64,000 bases of DNA, taken from Pelagibius sp050330205. Its GTDB lineage: Bacteria; Pseudomonadota; Alphaproteobacteria; Kiloniellales; Kiloniellaceae. Position numbers and translations under genes: made by a program. Positions 17,006 through 26,518 of the stretch are shown piece after piece. Where the stretch lies: NCBI GenBank assembly GCA_050330205.1, contig JBHJOA010000024.1, positions 49,853-113,852 on the forward strand, written 5' to 3'. How positions within the stretch are numbered: position 1 is the first letter of the stretch; every line of letters begins with the position of its first letter. The notes beneath the pieces are model-generated. The model was not told the origin of the DNA. It worked only from the letters and a program-made list of their open reading frames with translations, and made no database searches.

Positions 17006-18430
17006 ATGATGAAGTATGTCTCGACCCGGGGCGATGCCCCGGTTCTCTCCTTTGACGAGGCGCTGCTCGCCGGGCTGGCGCGCGACGGCGGCCTCTACCT
17101 GCCGGAGAGCTGGCCGCAGTTCTCGGCGCAGGAGATCCGCGCCCTGGCCGGCCGGCCCTATGCCGAGGTCGCCTACGCCGTCATCCGTCCCTTCGTCGGT
17201 GATACCATTGCCGACGCCGACCTGAAGCGCATCCTGGCGGAGACCTACGCCGGTTTCGGGCACGCGGCGGTCGCGCCGCTGAAGCAACTCGACGAACGCA
17301 CCTGGCTGCTGGAGCTGTTCCACGGCCCGACGCTGGCCTTCAAGGACTATGCCCTGCAGCTGCTCGGCCGGCTGTTCGACCACGTGCTGGCCCGGCGCGG
17401 CGAGCGCGTCACGGTGATCGGCGCGACTTCCGGCGACACCGGCTCGGCGGCCATCGAGGCCTGCCGCGACCGCGATCAGATCGACATTTTCATGCTGCAT
17501 CCCAAGGGCCGCGTCTCCGAGGTGCAGCGCCGCCAGATGACCACCGTACAGGCGTCCAACGTCCACAACATCGCCCTGGAAGGCACCTTCGACGACTGCC
17601 AGGATCAGGTGAAAGCGATGTTCAACGACCTCGCCTTCCGTGACGCCATGAACCTCTCGGCGGTCAACTCGATCAACTGGGCGCGCATCATGGCCCAGAT
17701 CGTCTACTACTTCACCGCCGGGACGGCGCTGGGCGCGCCCGACCGCGCCGTCGCCTTCGCGGTGCCGACCGGAAACTTCGGCAACGTCTACGCCGCCTAT
17801 GCCGCCGGGCGCATGGGGCTGCCGGTGGCGCAGCTCATCGTCGGCTCCAACAGGAACGACATCCTCACCCGCTTCTTCGAGACCGGCAGCATGACGATGG
17901 CCGGCGTCAGCCCGACCATCTCGCCCTCCATGGACATCCAGGTCTCCTCCAACTTCGAGCGCCTGCTGTTCGACGTCTGCGGTGGCGACGGCGCCCAGGT
18001 GCGGCGGGCGATGCAGGGCTTCCGCCAGTCCGGCGAATTCTCGGTAAGCGCCGAGCAGCTTCAGCGCCTGCGCCGGCTGTTCGACGCGCAGCGTTTCGAC
18101 GACGACCAGACCGCGGCGGAGATCGCCCGCCGCCTGGAGGAGAGCGGCGAGCTGCTGGATCCGCACAGCGCCATCGCCACGGCGGCGGCGCGCAGCGCGC
18201 TACGCCCGGAAATTTCCGCCGTGGTGTCGCTGGCGACCGCCCATCCGGCGAAGTTTCCCGATGCGGTGGAGAAGGCCGCCGGCGTCAGGCCGCCGCTGCC
18301 GGCGCGCCTCGCCGGCCTCCTCGAGCGCGAGGAGCGTTGCACGACGCTCCCCAACGATCTCGCGGCGCTGCAGGAATATATCCGTGGCCGGCGTCAGGAC
18401 CCGCCGCAACGCGCGAAGGGTGCCGCATGA
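17006..18430 (+). CDS. thrC: Threonine synthase
   Basis: This PLP enzyme converts O-phosphohomoserine to threonine, the last step of the pathway. It has 474 residues from ATG 17006 (or 473 from the adjacent ATG). The Schiff-base lysine is Lys113 in GPTLAFKDYALQ, the phosphate-binding loop is SGDTGSAAIEA, and the family start KYVSTRGDAPVLSF is clear. It is coupled to the M16 peptidase gene by an ATGA overlap. Its pathway partner thrB lies 6 kb downstream on the other strand. The ribosome site is weak, leaving the exact start open by one codon. Confidence 0.96.
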   Translation: MMKYVSTRGDAPVLSFDEALLAGLARDGGLYLPESWPQFSAQEIRALAGRPYAEVAYAVIRPFVGDTIADADLKRILAETYAGFGHAAVAPLKQLDERTWLLELFHGPTLAFKDYALQLLGRLFDHVLARRGERVTVIGATSGDTGSAAIEACRDRDQIDIFMLHPKGRVSEVQRRQMTTVQASNVHNIALEGTFDDCQDQVKAMFNDLAFRDAMNLSAVNSINWARIMAQIVYYFTAGTALGAPDRAVAFAVPTGNFGNVYAAYAAGRMGLPVAQLIVGSNRNDILTRFFETGSMTMAGVSPTISPSMDIQVSSNFERLLFDVCGGDGAQVRRAMQGFRQSGEFSVSAEQLQRLRRLFDAQRFDDDQTAAEIARRLEESGELLDPHSAIATAAARSALRPEISAVVSLATAHPAKFPDAVEKAAGVRPPLPARLAGLLEREERCTTLPNDLAALQEYIRGRRQDPPQRAKGAA

Positions 18431-19683
18431 GCATCGAGATCACCCGGCTGCCTTCCGGCCTCACGGTCGCCACAGACAGCATGCCCGGCGTGGCGACGGT
18501 TTCGCTCGGCGCCTGGATCGGCGCCGGCACGCGCCACGAAACGGCCGCGCTGAACGGCATCGCGCACTTGCTGGAGCACATGGTCTTCAAGGGCACCGAA
18601 CGCCGCTCGGCGCAGGACATCGCCGAGGAGATCGAGGCCGTCGGCGGCCAGCTCAACGCCTACACCAGCCGCGAGAACACCGCCTTCTATGCCAAGGTCC
18701 TGGCCGAGGACGCGGCGCTCGCCGTCGACGTCGTCGCCGACATCCTGCAGCACCCGACCTTCCTGGAGGAGGAACTCGACCGCGAGCGCGCCGTGGTGCT
18801 GCAGGAGATCGGCCAGGCCTACGACACCCCGGACGACATCGTCTTCGACTACTTTCAGGAGACCGCCTACCCGGCCCAGGCCCTGGGACGCCCGGTGCTG
18901 GGCGAGAGCCGCACGGTCTGCGGACTCGGGCGGACCGCCCTCCGGGACTATCTGCACGCCCACTACGGTCCGCAGCAGATGGTGGTGGCCGCGGCCGGCA
19001 AGATCGAGCACGACCGCTTCGTCGAGATGGCGGCCGGCGCTTTCGCCCACGAGGACTTCGCCTGCAACGGCGCCACCGATCCGGCCGCCTATCGCGGCGG
19101 CGACCGCCGCGAGCAGCGCGACCTCGAACAGATCCACCTGCTGCTCGGCTTCGACGGCGTCGGCTACCTGGACGACGACTACTACGCGCTCTCGGCGCTC
19201 TCCACCCTGTTCGGCGGCGGCATGTCCTCGCGGCTGTTCCAGGAAGTGCGCGAGAAGCGCGGCCTGGTCTATTCGGTCTACTCCTTCCACTCCGCCTTCC
19301 TCGACGGCGGCCTCTTCGGCATCTATGCCGGCACCGGCACGCAGGAGATTCGCGAGCTGGTGCCGGTGGTCTGCGACGAACTCGCCAAGCTGACCCTCGG
19401 CGTCAGCGCCGAGGAGCTCGAGCGGGCCCGGGCGCAGCTGAGCGCCTCGCTGCTGATGAGCCGCGAGAGTTCGTCTTCGCGCGCCGAGCAGTTGGCGCAG
19501 CAGCTGCTGATCTACGGCCGGCCGGTGCCGGTCGACGAGGTGCTGGCGAAGGTCGCCGCGGTGACGGTGGAGGATATCGAGCGTGTCGCCCGGCGCCTCC
19601 TGGCCAGCGCGCCGACGGTGACCGCCATCGGCCCGCTGGCGCAGTTGGAGAGCGCCGAGCGGATTGCCGCGCGCCTCGGCTGA
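18427..19683 (+). CDS. M16 family zinc peptidase (processing-peptidase-like)
   Basis: This encodes 418 residues from ATG 18427, which overlaps the thrC stop (ATGA). The inverted zinc motif HxxEH is present as HLLEH (47-51), with the downstream glutamate in ERAVVLQEIGQAYDTPDD. It resembles the mitochondrial processing peptidase beta subunit, as do other alphaproteobacterial stand-alone M16 peptidases. The C-terminal lobe contains FGGGMSSRLFQEVREKRGLVYSV, the Arg/Tyr substrate-binding motif of active subunits. It probably acts on peptides in the cytoplasm because no signal peptide is seen. It is consistently found next to thrC in related genomes, though the reason is unclear. Confidence 0.92.
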   Translation: MSIEITRLPSGLTVATDSMPGVATVSLGAWIGAGTRHETAALNGIAHLLEHMVFKGTERRSAQDIAEEIEAVGGQLNAYTSRENTAFYAKVLAEDAALAVDVVADILQHPTFLEEELDRERAVVLQEIGQAYDTPDDIVFDYFQETAYPAQALGRPVLGESRTVCGLGRTALRDYLHAHYGPQQMVVAAAGKIEHDRFVEMAAGAFAHEDFACNGATDPAAYRGGDRREQRDLEQIHLLLGFDGVGYLDDDYYALSALSTLFGGGMSSRLFQEVREKRGLVYSVYSFHSAFLDGGLFGIYAGTGTQEIRELVPVVCDELAKLTLGVSAEELERARAQLSASLLMSRESSSSRAEQLAQQLLIYGRPVPVDEVLAKVAAVTVEDIERVARRLLASAPTVTAIGPLAQLESAERIAARLG

Positions 19684-19697
19684 GACGGGAGCGGGGG

Positions 19698-20285
19698 ATG
19701 CTGTTCACGGTATTCCGCGGCGACAATCCCCAGGCCGTCCGCCTCGAGGGCTCGCGCGTCTACCTGCTGCCGCCGCGCATGGGCGACTGGAAGGCCTGGG
19801 CGGGGTTGCGCGAGGAGAGCCGCGATTTCCTGACGCCCTGGGAGCCGACCTGGCCGCACGACGCCCTCACGCGCTATGCCTTCCGCCGCCGCCTCAAGGC
19901 CTATAACCAGGAATGGCGCCGCGGCACAGGCTTTTCCTTCCTGGTGCACCGGCTTTCCGACCACGCGATGATGGGCGGCGTGACGCTGTCCAACGTGCGC
20001 CGCGGCGTCGCCCAGGCCGCCAGCGTCGGCTACTGGATCGGCGAGCGCTTCGCGCGCCAGGGCTTCATGAGCGAAGCGGTCTCGGCGGTGGTGGAATTCG
20101 CTTTCGAGGAACTGGCCCTGCACCGTGTCGAGGCCGCCTGCCTGCCGCACAACGACGCCAGCCGCAGCCTGCTGCTGAAGGTCGGATTCCGGCAGGAAGG
20201 CTACGCCCGCCAGTACCTGCGCATCAACGGCAAGTGGCAGGATCACCTGCTGTTCGAGATGCTGCGCGACGACCCCCGCCGATAG
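19698..20285 (+). CDS. GNAT family N-acetyltransferase (RimJ-like)
   Basis: This encodes 195 residues, starting at ATG 19698 after GGAGCGGGGG, 14 bases beyond the M16 gene. The acetyl-CoA fold is indicated by SVGYWIGERFARQGFMSEAVSAVVEFAFEEL and by HRVEAACLPHNDASRSLLLKVGFRQEGYARQYLRINGKWQDHLLF, which is the typical RimJ/RimL end. It is therefore likely to acetylate an N-terminal amino group of a ribosomal or other protein; the real substrate is not deducible. The third gene of the thrC operon, it converges on yqgE. Its stop codon lies inside a 15-base tandem repeat. Confidence 0.88.
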   Translation: MLFTVFRGDNPQAVRLEGSRVYLLPPRMGDWKAWAGLREESRDFLTPWEPTWPHDALTRYAFRRRLKAYNQEWRRGTGFSFLVHRLSDHAMMGGVTLSNVRRGVAQAASVGYWIGERFARQGFMSEAVSAVVEFAFEELALHRVEAACLPHNDASRSLLLKVGFRQEGYARQYLRINGKWQDHLLFEMLRDDPRR

Positions 20286-20310
20286 GGCCCGCGTCGATAG
20301 GGCCCGCGCC
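20281..20310 (+). repeat. 15-nt tandem duplication spanning the GNAT stop codon
   Basis: GATAGGGCCCGCG occurs at 20281-20293 and again at 20296-20308 (15-base period), with a degenerate third start (CATAGG) after it. The first copy contains the TAG stop. Confidence 0.8.
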
Positions 20311-20330
20311 CATAGGAAAGATCGGCCGCC

Positions 20331-20894
20331 TCAGGCGTGGCCGGCGTCGCCGGAGAGCATGGAGACGTCGACGCCGAGCTTGCCGATGGCACGCTCCCAC
20401 TTGTTGTCGAGGGCGTCGTCGAACACCAGTTCCTCGTCCGGTGCCACGTGCAGCCAGCCGTTGGCCTGGATCTCCGAATCGAGCTGCCCTGGCCCCCAGC
20501 CCGCGTAGCCCAGCGCCAGCAGGCGGCGGCGCGGACCCTGGCCGGCGGCGATGTCGCGCAGGATGTCGACGGTGGCGGTCAGCGCCACGGCGTCGTCGAC
20601 CTGCAGGGTGCTGTCCTGGCGGTATTCACCGGAGTGCAACACGAAGCCGCGGCCGGATTCCACCGGGCCGCCGAAGTGCACGCGAATCTCGTCGTCGATG
20701 GCCGGCGGGCCGATGCCGAGCTGCGCCAGCAGGTCCGGAAAGGTGATGGCGCCGACCAAGCGGTTGATGACCAGCCCCATGGCGCCGTCCGGGTGGTGGG
20801 CGCAGACATAGATCACGCTGCGGGCGAAGCGGGAGTCGCGCATGCCGGGCATGGCGATCAGGAGCTGGCCGGTAAGATATTCTTGGTCCTGCAT
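20331..20894 (-). CDS. yqgE: YqgE/AlgH family protein
   Basis: This encodes 187 residues without signal peptide or membrane helix. Family signatures include the start YLTGQLLIAMPGMRDSRFARSVIYVCAHHPDGAMGLVINR, VHFGGPVESGRGFVLHS and LALGYAGWGPGQLDSEIQANGWL. The molecular role is unproven; AlgH was named for alginate regulation in Pseudomonas. The gene is divergent from the DsbD-type gene with about 200 bases between the starts. Confidence 0.93.
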   Translation of the reverse strand: MQDQEYLTGQLLIAMPGMRDSRFARSVIYVCAHHPDGAMGLVINRLVGAITFPDLLAQLGIGPPAIDDEIRVHFGGPVESGRGFVLHSGEYRQDSTLQVDDAVALTATVDILRDIAAGQGPRRRLLALGYAGWGPGQLDSEIQANGWLHVAPDEELVFDDALDNKWERAIGKLGVDVSMLSGDAGHA

Positions 20895-21100
20895 GATCCT
20901 TGAATCTAGCCGCCTCCCCCCGCGGCCACAATGGCTTGGGGCGCTCTTTTTTCCACCGGCCGGCCCCGCGGCGCGGACTCGCGGGCGTGCACGTTCTTGT
21001 GAGCGCCGCTTGCCTGTCGCTGGATAATGTGGCTGTTGCCCTCTATATGCCGGTAAGCGGGCCTTGCGCCATGGCGGGCGGCCCCCGACTGCGGGTGAGA

Positions 21101-23275
21101 ATGCGTCTCAAGTTACTGAATTTCCGGGTTATTGCGGCCGTTGCCCTGGCCCTCGCTGCGCTGCTTCCGGGGTCTCGGGCCGCGGAGGCGGCGGCCGGTG
21201 CCTGGGCCGAGGAGGAACAGGCGCGCCTGCGCCTCGTCAGCGCCGTCCAGTCGGTGGCCGGCGACACCGTCGATCTCGGCCTCGAATTCGATCTCAAGCC
21301 CGGCTGGAAGATCTATTGGCGCTCGCCGGGCGACGCCGGCCTGCCACCGAGCGTCGACTGGGCCGGCTCCGAGAACCTGAGCCAGGCGGAGGTTTCCTGG
21401 CCGGTGCCGCACCGCTTCTCGCTGTTCGGGCTGGAGACCTTCGGCTACGGCGACCAAGTGGTGCTGCCGGTCGAGGCCACGCTCGAGCGCCCCGGCGACC
21501 CGCTGGTCCTCCACGCCTCCGTCGACTATCTGATCTGCGAAGAGATCTGCATCCCCTACACGGCCGAGCTGTCGCTCGACCTGCCGGCCGGCGACGGCGC
21601 GCGCGCGCCGCAGGCCTTCCTGATCGAGAGCTTCCGCGGCCAGGTGCCGGGCCGCGGCGCCGAGCAAGGCCTGGAGATCGTCTCCGTCGGCCTCGCCGGC
21701 CCGCTGGACGCCCCACGGATCGAGGTGAGCGCGCGCTCCGAGCGCCCCTTCGGCGCTCCCGACCTCCTGGTCGAGGCGCCGCCGGGCTTCACCTTCGACG
21801 TCCCCCGGGCCACCCTGGGCGAGGGCGGCCGCCAGGTCACGCTGGCGGCCGCGGTCACCCGGACCGCCGCCGGCGGCGTGCTGGAGGGCAAGCCGCTCAC
21901 GGTGACGGTCACCGACGGCACGCGCGGCATCGAAATGGACGCCGTCGCCCGCTTCCTCGCGCCGCCGGTGCCCGACCCCACCGTGGCGGCCACCGACCTC
22001 GCGACCCTGGCCGGCATCCTGGCCCTGGCGCTTCTCGGCGGCCTGATTCTCAACCTCATGCCCTGCGTGCTGCCGGTGCTGTCGCTGAAGCTGCTGTCGG
22101 TGGTGCAGCAGGGCGGCCGCGAAAGGTCGGCGGTGCGCGCCGGGTTCCTGGCCTCGGCCGCCGGCATCCTGTTCTCCTTCCTGGTCCTGGCCAGCCTCGC
22201 GGTGGGGCTGAAGGCCGCCGGCCTCTCCGTCGGCTGGGGCATCCAGTTCCAGCAGCCGCTGTTCCTCTCGGCATTGGCCGTGGTCATGGCGCTCTTCGCC
22301 TACAACCTCCTGGGCCTCTTCGAGGTGCCGCTGCCCGGATTCGTCGGCCGCTGGGCGGCCAGGGGCGGCGGCGAAGGCGAACGCCACAGCCTGGCCGGCA
22401 ACTTCGCCACCGGCGTGCTGGCGACGCTGCTGGCCACACCCTGCTCGGCGCCCTTCCTCGGCACCTCGGTGGGCTTCGCGCTGGCGCGCGGCGCCGTCGA
22501 GATCTACCTCATCTTCGCCGCCCTGGGCCTCGGCCTCGCGCTGCCCTATCTGCTGGTGGCGGCGGCGCCGCGGCTGGTCGCCTGGCTGCCGCGTCCCGGC
22601 GCCTGGATGGTCGGCCTGCGCCGCTTTCTCGGCCTGCTGCTGGCGGCCACCGCCGTCTGGCTGCTCACCGTGCTGGCCGCCCAGGTCGGCGTCCCGGCGG
22701 CGCTCGCGACCGCCGGCCTGCTGCTCGGCCTCGGCTTGGTTCTCTGGGCCGGCCCCAGGCTGGCGTCGTGGTCGCGTCCGGCGAAGCCGGTCCTGGCCAC
22801 GCTGCTGGCGCTCGCGGCTTTCGCCCTGCCGGCCGGCCTCGGCGGCCCGCTACCGCCGGACAGGGGGGCGGTCGATGGGGGGTCGGCGGCGCAGAGACTG
22901 GCCTGGCGGCCGCTCGACGCCGCCGCCATTCCCGGCCTGGTGGCCGAGGGGCGGGTGGTCTTCGTCGACGTCACCGCCGACTGGTGCATCACCTGCCAGG
23001 TGAACAAGCGGCTGGTGCTCGATACCGGGGCGGTGACGGCGCGGCTCGATTCGCCCGACGTGGTGCGCATGCGCGGCGACTGGACCCTGCCGGACGCGGC
23101 CATCTCCGACTTCCTCGCCGGCTTCGGTCGCTATGGCATTCCCTTCAACGCGGTCTACGGGCCCGGCGCGCCCGAGGGCCTGCCGCTGCCGGAGCTTCTC
23201 ACCCGCGACGCCGTGCTGACCGCGCTCGGGCAGGCCGCGGAGGGCCAGAACCGGCTTTCACGGTCCTTGGAATAG
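21101..23275 (+). CDS. DsbD-type thiol:disulfide interchange protein
   Basis: This encodes 724 residues from ATG 21101, which gives a normal signal peptide (MRLKLLNFRVIAAVALALAALL) and follows GGGTGAGA; upstream in-frame ATGs at 21071 and earlier are possible. Domains in order: a periplasmic DsbD-alpha/ScsB-like domain (about 30-300) with YLICEEICIPY, a membrane domain of about eight helices (about 305-560, including NLMPCVLPVLSLKLL and ATPCSAPFLGTS, the redox cysteines), and a C-terminal thioredoxin-like domain with WCITC (Cys629/Cys632). It carries electrons from cytosolic thioredoxin to periplasmic proteins. The domain order fits ScsB or DsbD; cytochrome biogenesis or copper tolerance roles are both possible. 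Confidence 0.88.
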   Translation: MRLKLLNFRVIAAVALALAALLPGSRAAEAAAGAWAEEEQARLRLVSAVQSVAGDTVDLGLEFDLKPGWKIYWRSPGDAGLPPSVDWAGSENLSQAEVSWPVPHRFSLFGLETFGYGDQVVLPVEATLERPGDPLVLHASVDYLICEEICIPYTAELSLDLPAGDGARAPQAFLIESFRGQVPGRGAEQGLEIVSVGLAGPLDAPRIEVSARSERPFGAPDLLVEAPPGFTFDVPRATLGEGGRQVTLAAAVTRTAAGGVLEGKPLTVTVTDGTRGIEMDAVARFLAPPVPDPTVAATDLATLAGILALALLGGLILNLMPCVLPVLSLKLLSVVQQGGRERSAVRAGFLASAAGILFSFLVLASLAVGLKAAGLSVGWGIQFQQPLFLSALAVVMALFAYNLLGLFEVPLPGFVGRWAARGGGEGERHSLAGNFATGVLATLLATPCSAPFLGTSVGFALARGAVEIYLIFAALGLGLALPYLLVAAAPRLVAWLPRPGAWMVGLRRFLGLLLAATAVWLLTVLAAQVGVPAALATAGLLLGLGLVLWAGPRLASWSRPAKPVLATLLALAAFALPAGLGGPLPPDRGAVDGGSAAQRLAWRPLDAAAIPGLVAEGRVVFVDVTADWCITCQVNKRLVLDTGAVTARLDSPDVVRMRGDWTLPDAAISDFLAGFGRYGIPFNAVYGPGAPEGLPLPELLTRDAVLTALGQAAEGQNRLSRSLE

Positions 23276-23386
23276 GTCCGGGGTCGCTCTATGTTCTTGG
23301 TCGGCGCGGCGGACGGCAGATTCCCTGCGCTTGATGATCCAGAAGTCCCCGAAGGGTAGGGGCGACATTTCAGGGGAAATATCACC

Positions 23387-23869
23387 ATGACGATTCAGGT
23401 TGGCGACCGCATCCCGAGTGCCTCGTTCCGCATCAAGACGGACGAGGGCATCAAGGAACTGACCACCGACGAAGTGTTCAAGGGCAAGAAGGTGGTGCTG
23501 TTCTCGGTGCCGGGCGCCTTCACCCCGACCTGCTCGGCCAAGCACCTGCCGGGCTTCGTGCAGAAGGCGGCGGACTTCAAGGCCAAGGGTGTCGATACCA
23601 TCGCCTGCCTTTCGGTGAACGACGCCTTCGTGATGGACGCCTGGGGCCGCGACCAGCAGGTCGGCGACAAGGTGACGATGCTGGCCGACGGCAACGCCAC
23701 CTTCGCCAAGGCCATCGGCCTGGAACTCGACGCCACCGGCGTCGGCCTCGGCATCCGCTCGCAGCGCTTCGCCATGGTGGTCGAGGACGGCGCGGTGACC
23801 GGCCTTCACGTCGAGCAGCCGGGCGCCTTCGAGGTGTCGAGCGCCGAGGCGATGCTGGCGACGCTGTAG
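23387..23869 (+). CDS. Peroxiredoxin, Prx5 type
   Basis: This encodes 160 residues. It is a thiol peroxidase reducing H2O2 and organic hydroperoxides. The peroxidatic cysteine is Cys49 in VPGAFTPTCSAKHLPGF, the Prx5 (type II peroxiredoxin) signature, and the family segment LSVNDAFVMDAWG follows. The ribosome site CAGGGGAAA precedes ATG 23387. It is convergent with rnhA. The enzyme probably uses glutathione/glutaredoxin as reductant, consistent with gshA elsewhere in the window, although no glutaredoxin domain is fused here. Confidence 0.94.
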   Translation: MTIQVGDRIPSASFRIKTDEGIKELTTDEVFKGKKVVLFSVPGAFTPTCSAKHLPGFVQKAADFKAKGVDTIACLSVNDAFVMDAWGRDQQVGDKVTMLADGNATFAKAIGLELDATGVGLGIRSQRFAMVVEDGAVTGLHVEQPGAFEVSSAEAMLATL

Positions 23870-23935
23870 CGCCGCGGCGACGGTTTCAGACGACGACGGC
23901 GGTCCCGCGGGGCCGCCGTTTCGCTTTCCGCGGCA

Positions 23936-24382
23936 TCACCGCAGGCCGGCGATGCCGGCACGGGCCAGCGCGTCGGCGCGCTCGTTCTCCGGATGGCCGG
24001 AGTGGCCGCGCACCCAATGCCAGGTCACGTCGTGGCGCTCCAGCGCCTGCTCCAGCCGCTGCCAGAGATCGACGTTCTTCACCGGCTGCTTGCTGGCGGT
24101 CTTCCAGCCGTTGCGCTTCCAGCCGTGGATCCACTTCATGATGCCGTCGCGCAGGTAGGTGCTGTCGGTGTAGAGGTCCACCGCGGAGGGGCGCTTCAGC
24201 GTCTCCAGGGCGACGATCGCCGCCATCATCTCCATGCGGTTGTTGGTGGTGGCGCGCTCGCCGCCGCTCAGTTCCTTCTCCGCGTCCTTGAAGCGCAGCA
24301 CGGCGCCCCAGCCGCCGGGGCCCGGGTTGCCGGAGCAGGCACCGTCGGTGAATATCTCGACACGCGGGGCGGCCCCGGTCAT
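23936..24382 (-). CDS. rnhA: Ribonuclease HI
   Basis: This encodes 148 residues from ATG 24382, overlapping the thrB stop by an ATGA junction. It degrades RNA in RNA:DNA hybrids (R-loops, primers). The catalytic carboxylates are visible: Asp13 in FTDGACSGNPGPGGWG, Glu51 in NNRMEMMAA, Asp73 in LYTDSTYL, and the final Asp in NERADALAR, together with the flexible-loop His in RGHSGH. It is the third gene of ispH-thrB-rnhA, a grouping common in alphaproteobacteria. Confidence 0.96.
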   Translation of the reverse strand: MTGAAPRVEIFTDGACSGNPGPGGWGAVLRFKDAEKELSGGERATTNNRMEMMAAIVALETLKRPSAVDLYTDSTYLRDGIMKWIHGWKRNGWKTASKQPVKNVDLWQRLEQALERHDVTWHWVRGHSGHPENERADALARAGIAGLR

Positions 24383-25356
24383 CGCGGCGCCTTGAGGTCC
24401 AGGCCGTAGGCGCCGGGGCCGTGAACCTGCTGGTGGAACTGCAGCTTCTTCCAATATTCCAGCGGGTCCTTCGGCTTCACGAAGGCGCCTTCCGGGTGGT
24501 GCAGCCAGTCGTAGAGGCGGGTCAGCAGGAACCGCAGGGCCGAGCCGCGCGCCAGCAGCGGCAGGGCGGCCAACTCCGCCTCGGAGAACGGCCGTTCGCG
24601 GCTGTAGGACTGCAGCAGCATGCGCGCCTTGGTGACGTTGAAGGCGTTGTCCTGCTCGAAGCACCAGGCATTGAGGCAGATCGCCAGGTCGTAGGCGAAG
24701 AAGTCGTTGCAAGCGAAATAGAAGTCGATGAGGCCGGTCAGCCGCTCGTGGCGGAAGAACACGTTGTCGGGGAACAGGTCGGCGTGGATGACTCCGGCCG
24801 GCAGGTCGTCCGGCCAGCTCTCCTCCAGCATCGCCAGCTCGCGCTCCAGCGCCTCGGCGAGGCCCGGCCTCACCTCGTCGGCGCGGCCACGGCAGGCCTC
24901 CAGCAGCGGCCGCCAGCCGGCGACCGAGAGCGCGTTCGCGCGGCTGAGTCCGAAGTCGGATCCGGCCAGGTGCATCTGCGCCATGGCGCCGCCGAGGCCG
25001 GCACAGTGGAAGGTCTGGATGCGGCGCGGCCACAGCCCCTCAAGGAAGGTGACCACTGCCGCCGGGCGCCCGCAGAGCTGGCGCAGGGCTTTGCCGTCGC
25101 GGGCGTGCAGCGGCACCGGACAGCTGATGCCTCGCTCGGCGAGATGCTCCATCAGGCCGAGGAAGAACGGCAGGTCGCCGGCATCCACCCGCTTCTCATA
25201 GAGCGTCAGGATGTAGGTGCCCCGTTCGGCCCTCAGCAGGTAGTTGGAGTTCTCGACGCCCTCGGCAATGCCCTTGAAGGAAAGCACCTCGCCGATGTCG
25301 TAGTCGGCGGCGAAGCTTTCGATGTCGTCGGCGGAGACTTCGGTGTAGACGGCCAT
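24379..25356 (-). CDS. thrB: Homoserine kinase (APH-fold type)
   Basis: This encodes 325 residues. It phosphorylates homoserine to O-phosphohomoserine, the substrate of ThrC encoded at 17 kb. It belongs to the aminoglycoside-phosphotransferase-like ThrB group used in alphaproteobacteria rather than the GHMP type: start VYTEVSADDIESFAADYDIG, catalytic loop GVIHADLFPDNVFF and metal motif GLIDFYFACND. The gene is 52 bases after ispH and overlaps rnhA. No regulatory leader peptide is seen. Confidence 0.95.
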   Translation of the reverse strand: MAVYTEVSADDIESFAADYDIGEVLSFKGIAEGVENSNYLLRAERGTYILTLYEKRVDAGDLPFFLGLMEHLAERGISCPVPLHARDGKALRQLCGRPAAVVTFLEGLWPRRIQTFHCAGLGGAMAQMHLAGSDFGLSRANALSVAGWRPLLEACRGRADEVRPGLAEALERELAMLEESWPDDLPAGVIHADLFPDNVFFRHERLTGLIDFYFACNDFFAYDLAICLNAWCFEQDNAFNVTKARMLLQSYSRERPFSEAELAALPLLARGSALRFLLTRLYDWLHHPEGAFVKPKDPLEYWKKLQFHQQVHGPGAYGLDLKAPR

Positions 25357-25408
25357 GAGGAATGCGCTGGTAGCGACCTGGGACGTGCGGGCGGAACGAG
25401 AGGGAAGG

Positions 25409-26368
25409 TCAGGCGGTGGCGGCCTTGGGAGTCAGTTCCTTCGGCAGCTTGAAAGTCACGTCCTCGACCACGCCGCTGACGTTCGTCACCGTCACGTCGT
25501 AGCGCTCGCGGCAGGCCGCGACGACCTCCTCCACCAGGACCTCTGGCGCCGAGGCACCGGCGGTGATGCCGAGGCGTTCGATACCGGCGAGGGTGGACCA
25601 GTCGATGTTCGCCGCGCGTTGCACCAGCAGGGCACGGGCGCAGCCCTCGCGCCGCGCCACCTCGACCAGGCGCTGAGAGTTGGAGGAGTTGGGCGCGCCG
25701 ACCACCAGCAGGGCATCGCAGTGCCGCGCGATCTCCTTGACCGCCTCCTGGCGGTTGGTGGTCGCGTAGCAGATGTCTTCCTTCTTGGGGCCGTGGATCG
25801 CGGGGAAGCGCCGTTTCAGCACGGCGATGACCTCGCTGGTGTCTTCCACCGAGAGCGTGGTCTGGGTGATGTAGGCGAGCTTCCGGGGGTTGTCGACCTC
25901 GACGGTCTCGGCCTCGTCCACGTTCTGCACGAGGCGAATCGATCCGGGGGACACCTGGCCCATGGTGCCGATCACCTCGGGATGGCCGGCATGGCCGATG
26001 AGCAGGATCTGGCAGCCGTTGCGCTTGTGGCGCTCGGCCTCGCGATGCACCTTGCTGACCAGCGGGCAGGTGGCATCGAGGTAGAAGAGGTTGCGCCGCT
26101 CGGCCTCGCTCGGCACCTCCTTGGGGACACCGTGCGCCGAGAAGATCACCGGCACGCCTTCCGGCACCTCCTCCAGTTCCTCGACGAAGACGGCCCCCTT
26201 GGCCTCCAGCGACTCCACCACGAAGCGGTTGTGGACGATCTCGTGGCGGACGTAGACGGGAGCCCCGTATTTCTCGAGCGCCTGCTCGACGATGGCGATG
26301 GCCCGCTCCACCCCGGCGCAGAAGCCGCGCGGGTTGGCGAGAAACACGGTAAGCGGCTGTTTACTCAT
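25409..26368 (-). CDS. ispH: 4-hydroxy-3-methylbut-2-enyl diphosphate reductase
   Basis: This is the last enzyme of the MEP pathway, reducing HMBPP to IPP and DMAPP with an Fe-S cluster. It has 319 residues. The three cluster cysteines are Cys17 (NPRGFCAGVERAI), Cys101 (DATCPLVSKVH) and Cys200 (DICYATTNRQ). The conserved HEIVHN and SAHGVP segments carry the substrate-binding histidines. It is the first gene of the ispH-thrB-rnhA operon. ispE of the same pathway is at 58.8 kb. Confidence 0.97.
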   Translation of the reverse strand: MSKQPLTVFLANPRGFCAGVERAIAIVEQALEKYGAPVYVRHEIVHNRFVVESLEAKGAVFVEELEEVPEGVPVIFSAHGVPKEVPSEAERRNLFYLDATCPLVSKVHREAERHKRNGCQILLIGHAGHPEVIGTMGQVSPGSIRLVQNVDEAETVEVDNPRKLAYITQTTLSVEDTSEVIAVLKRRFPAIHGPKKEDICYATTNRQEAVKEIARHCDALLVVGAPNSSNSQRLVEVARREGCARALLVQRAANIDWSTLAGIERLGITAGASAPEVLVEEVVAACRERYDVTVTNVSGVVEDVTFKLPKELTPKAATA

Positions 26369-26518
26369 TCACAGGAATCCCTGTCGTCACAATGGCGGGG
26401 CCGAGGTCGCGGCTGCCGCCGGGTTTCCAGGTTGCGGGGCCGGGCACGCTTGGGCAAGCCCTGTTTCGGCGCGCCGCCGGCACGGCCCGCCGGTTCCGGA
26501 CATTTCGCCAGGGGAAAC

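Noticed and set aside
20281..20310. Possible attachment site or CRISPR remnant
   Set aside because: Only two copies and a fragment are present with no spacers, integrase or tRNA nearby; a slippage duplication explains it better.
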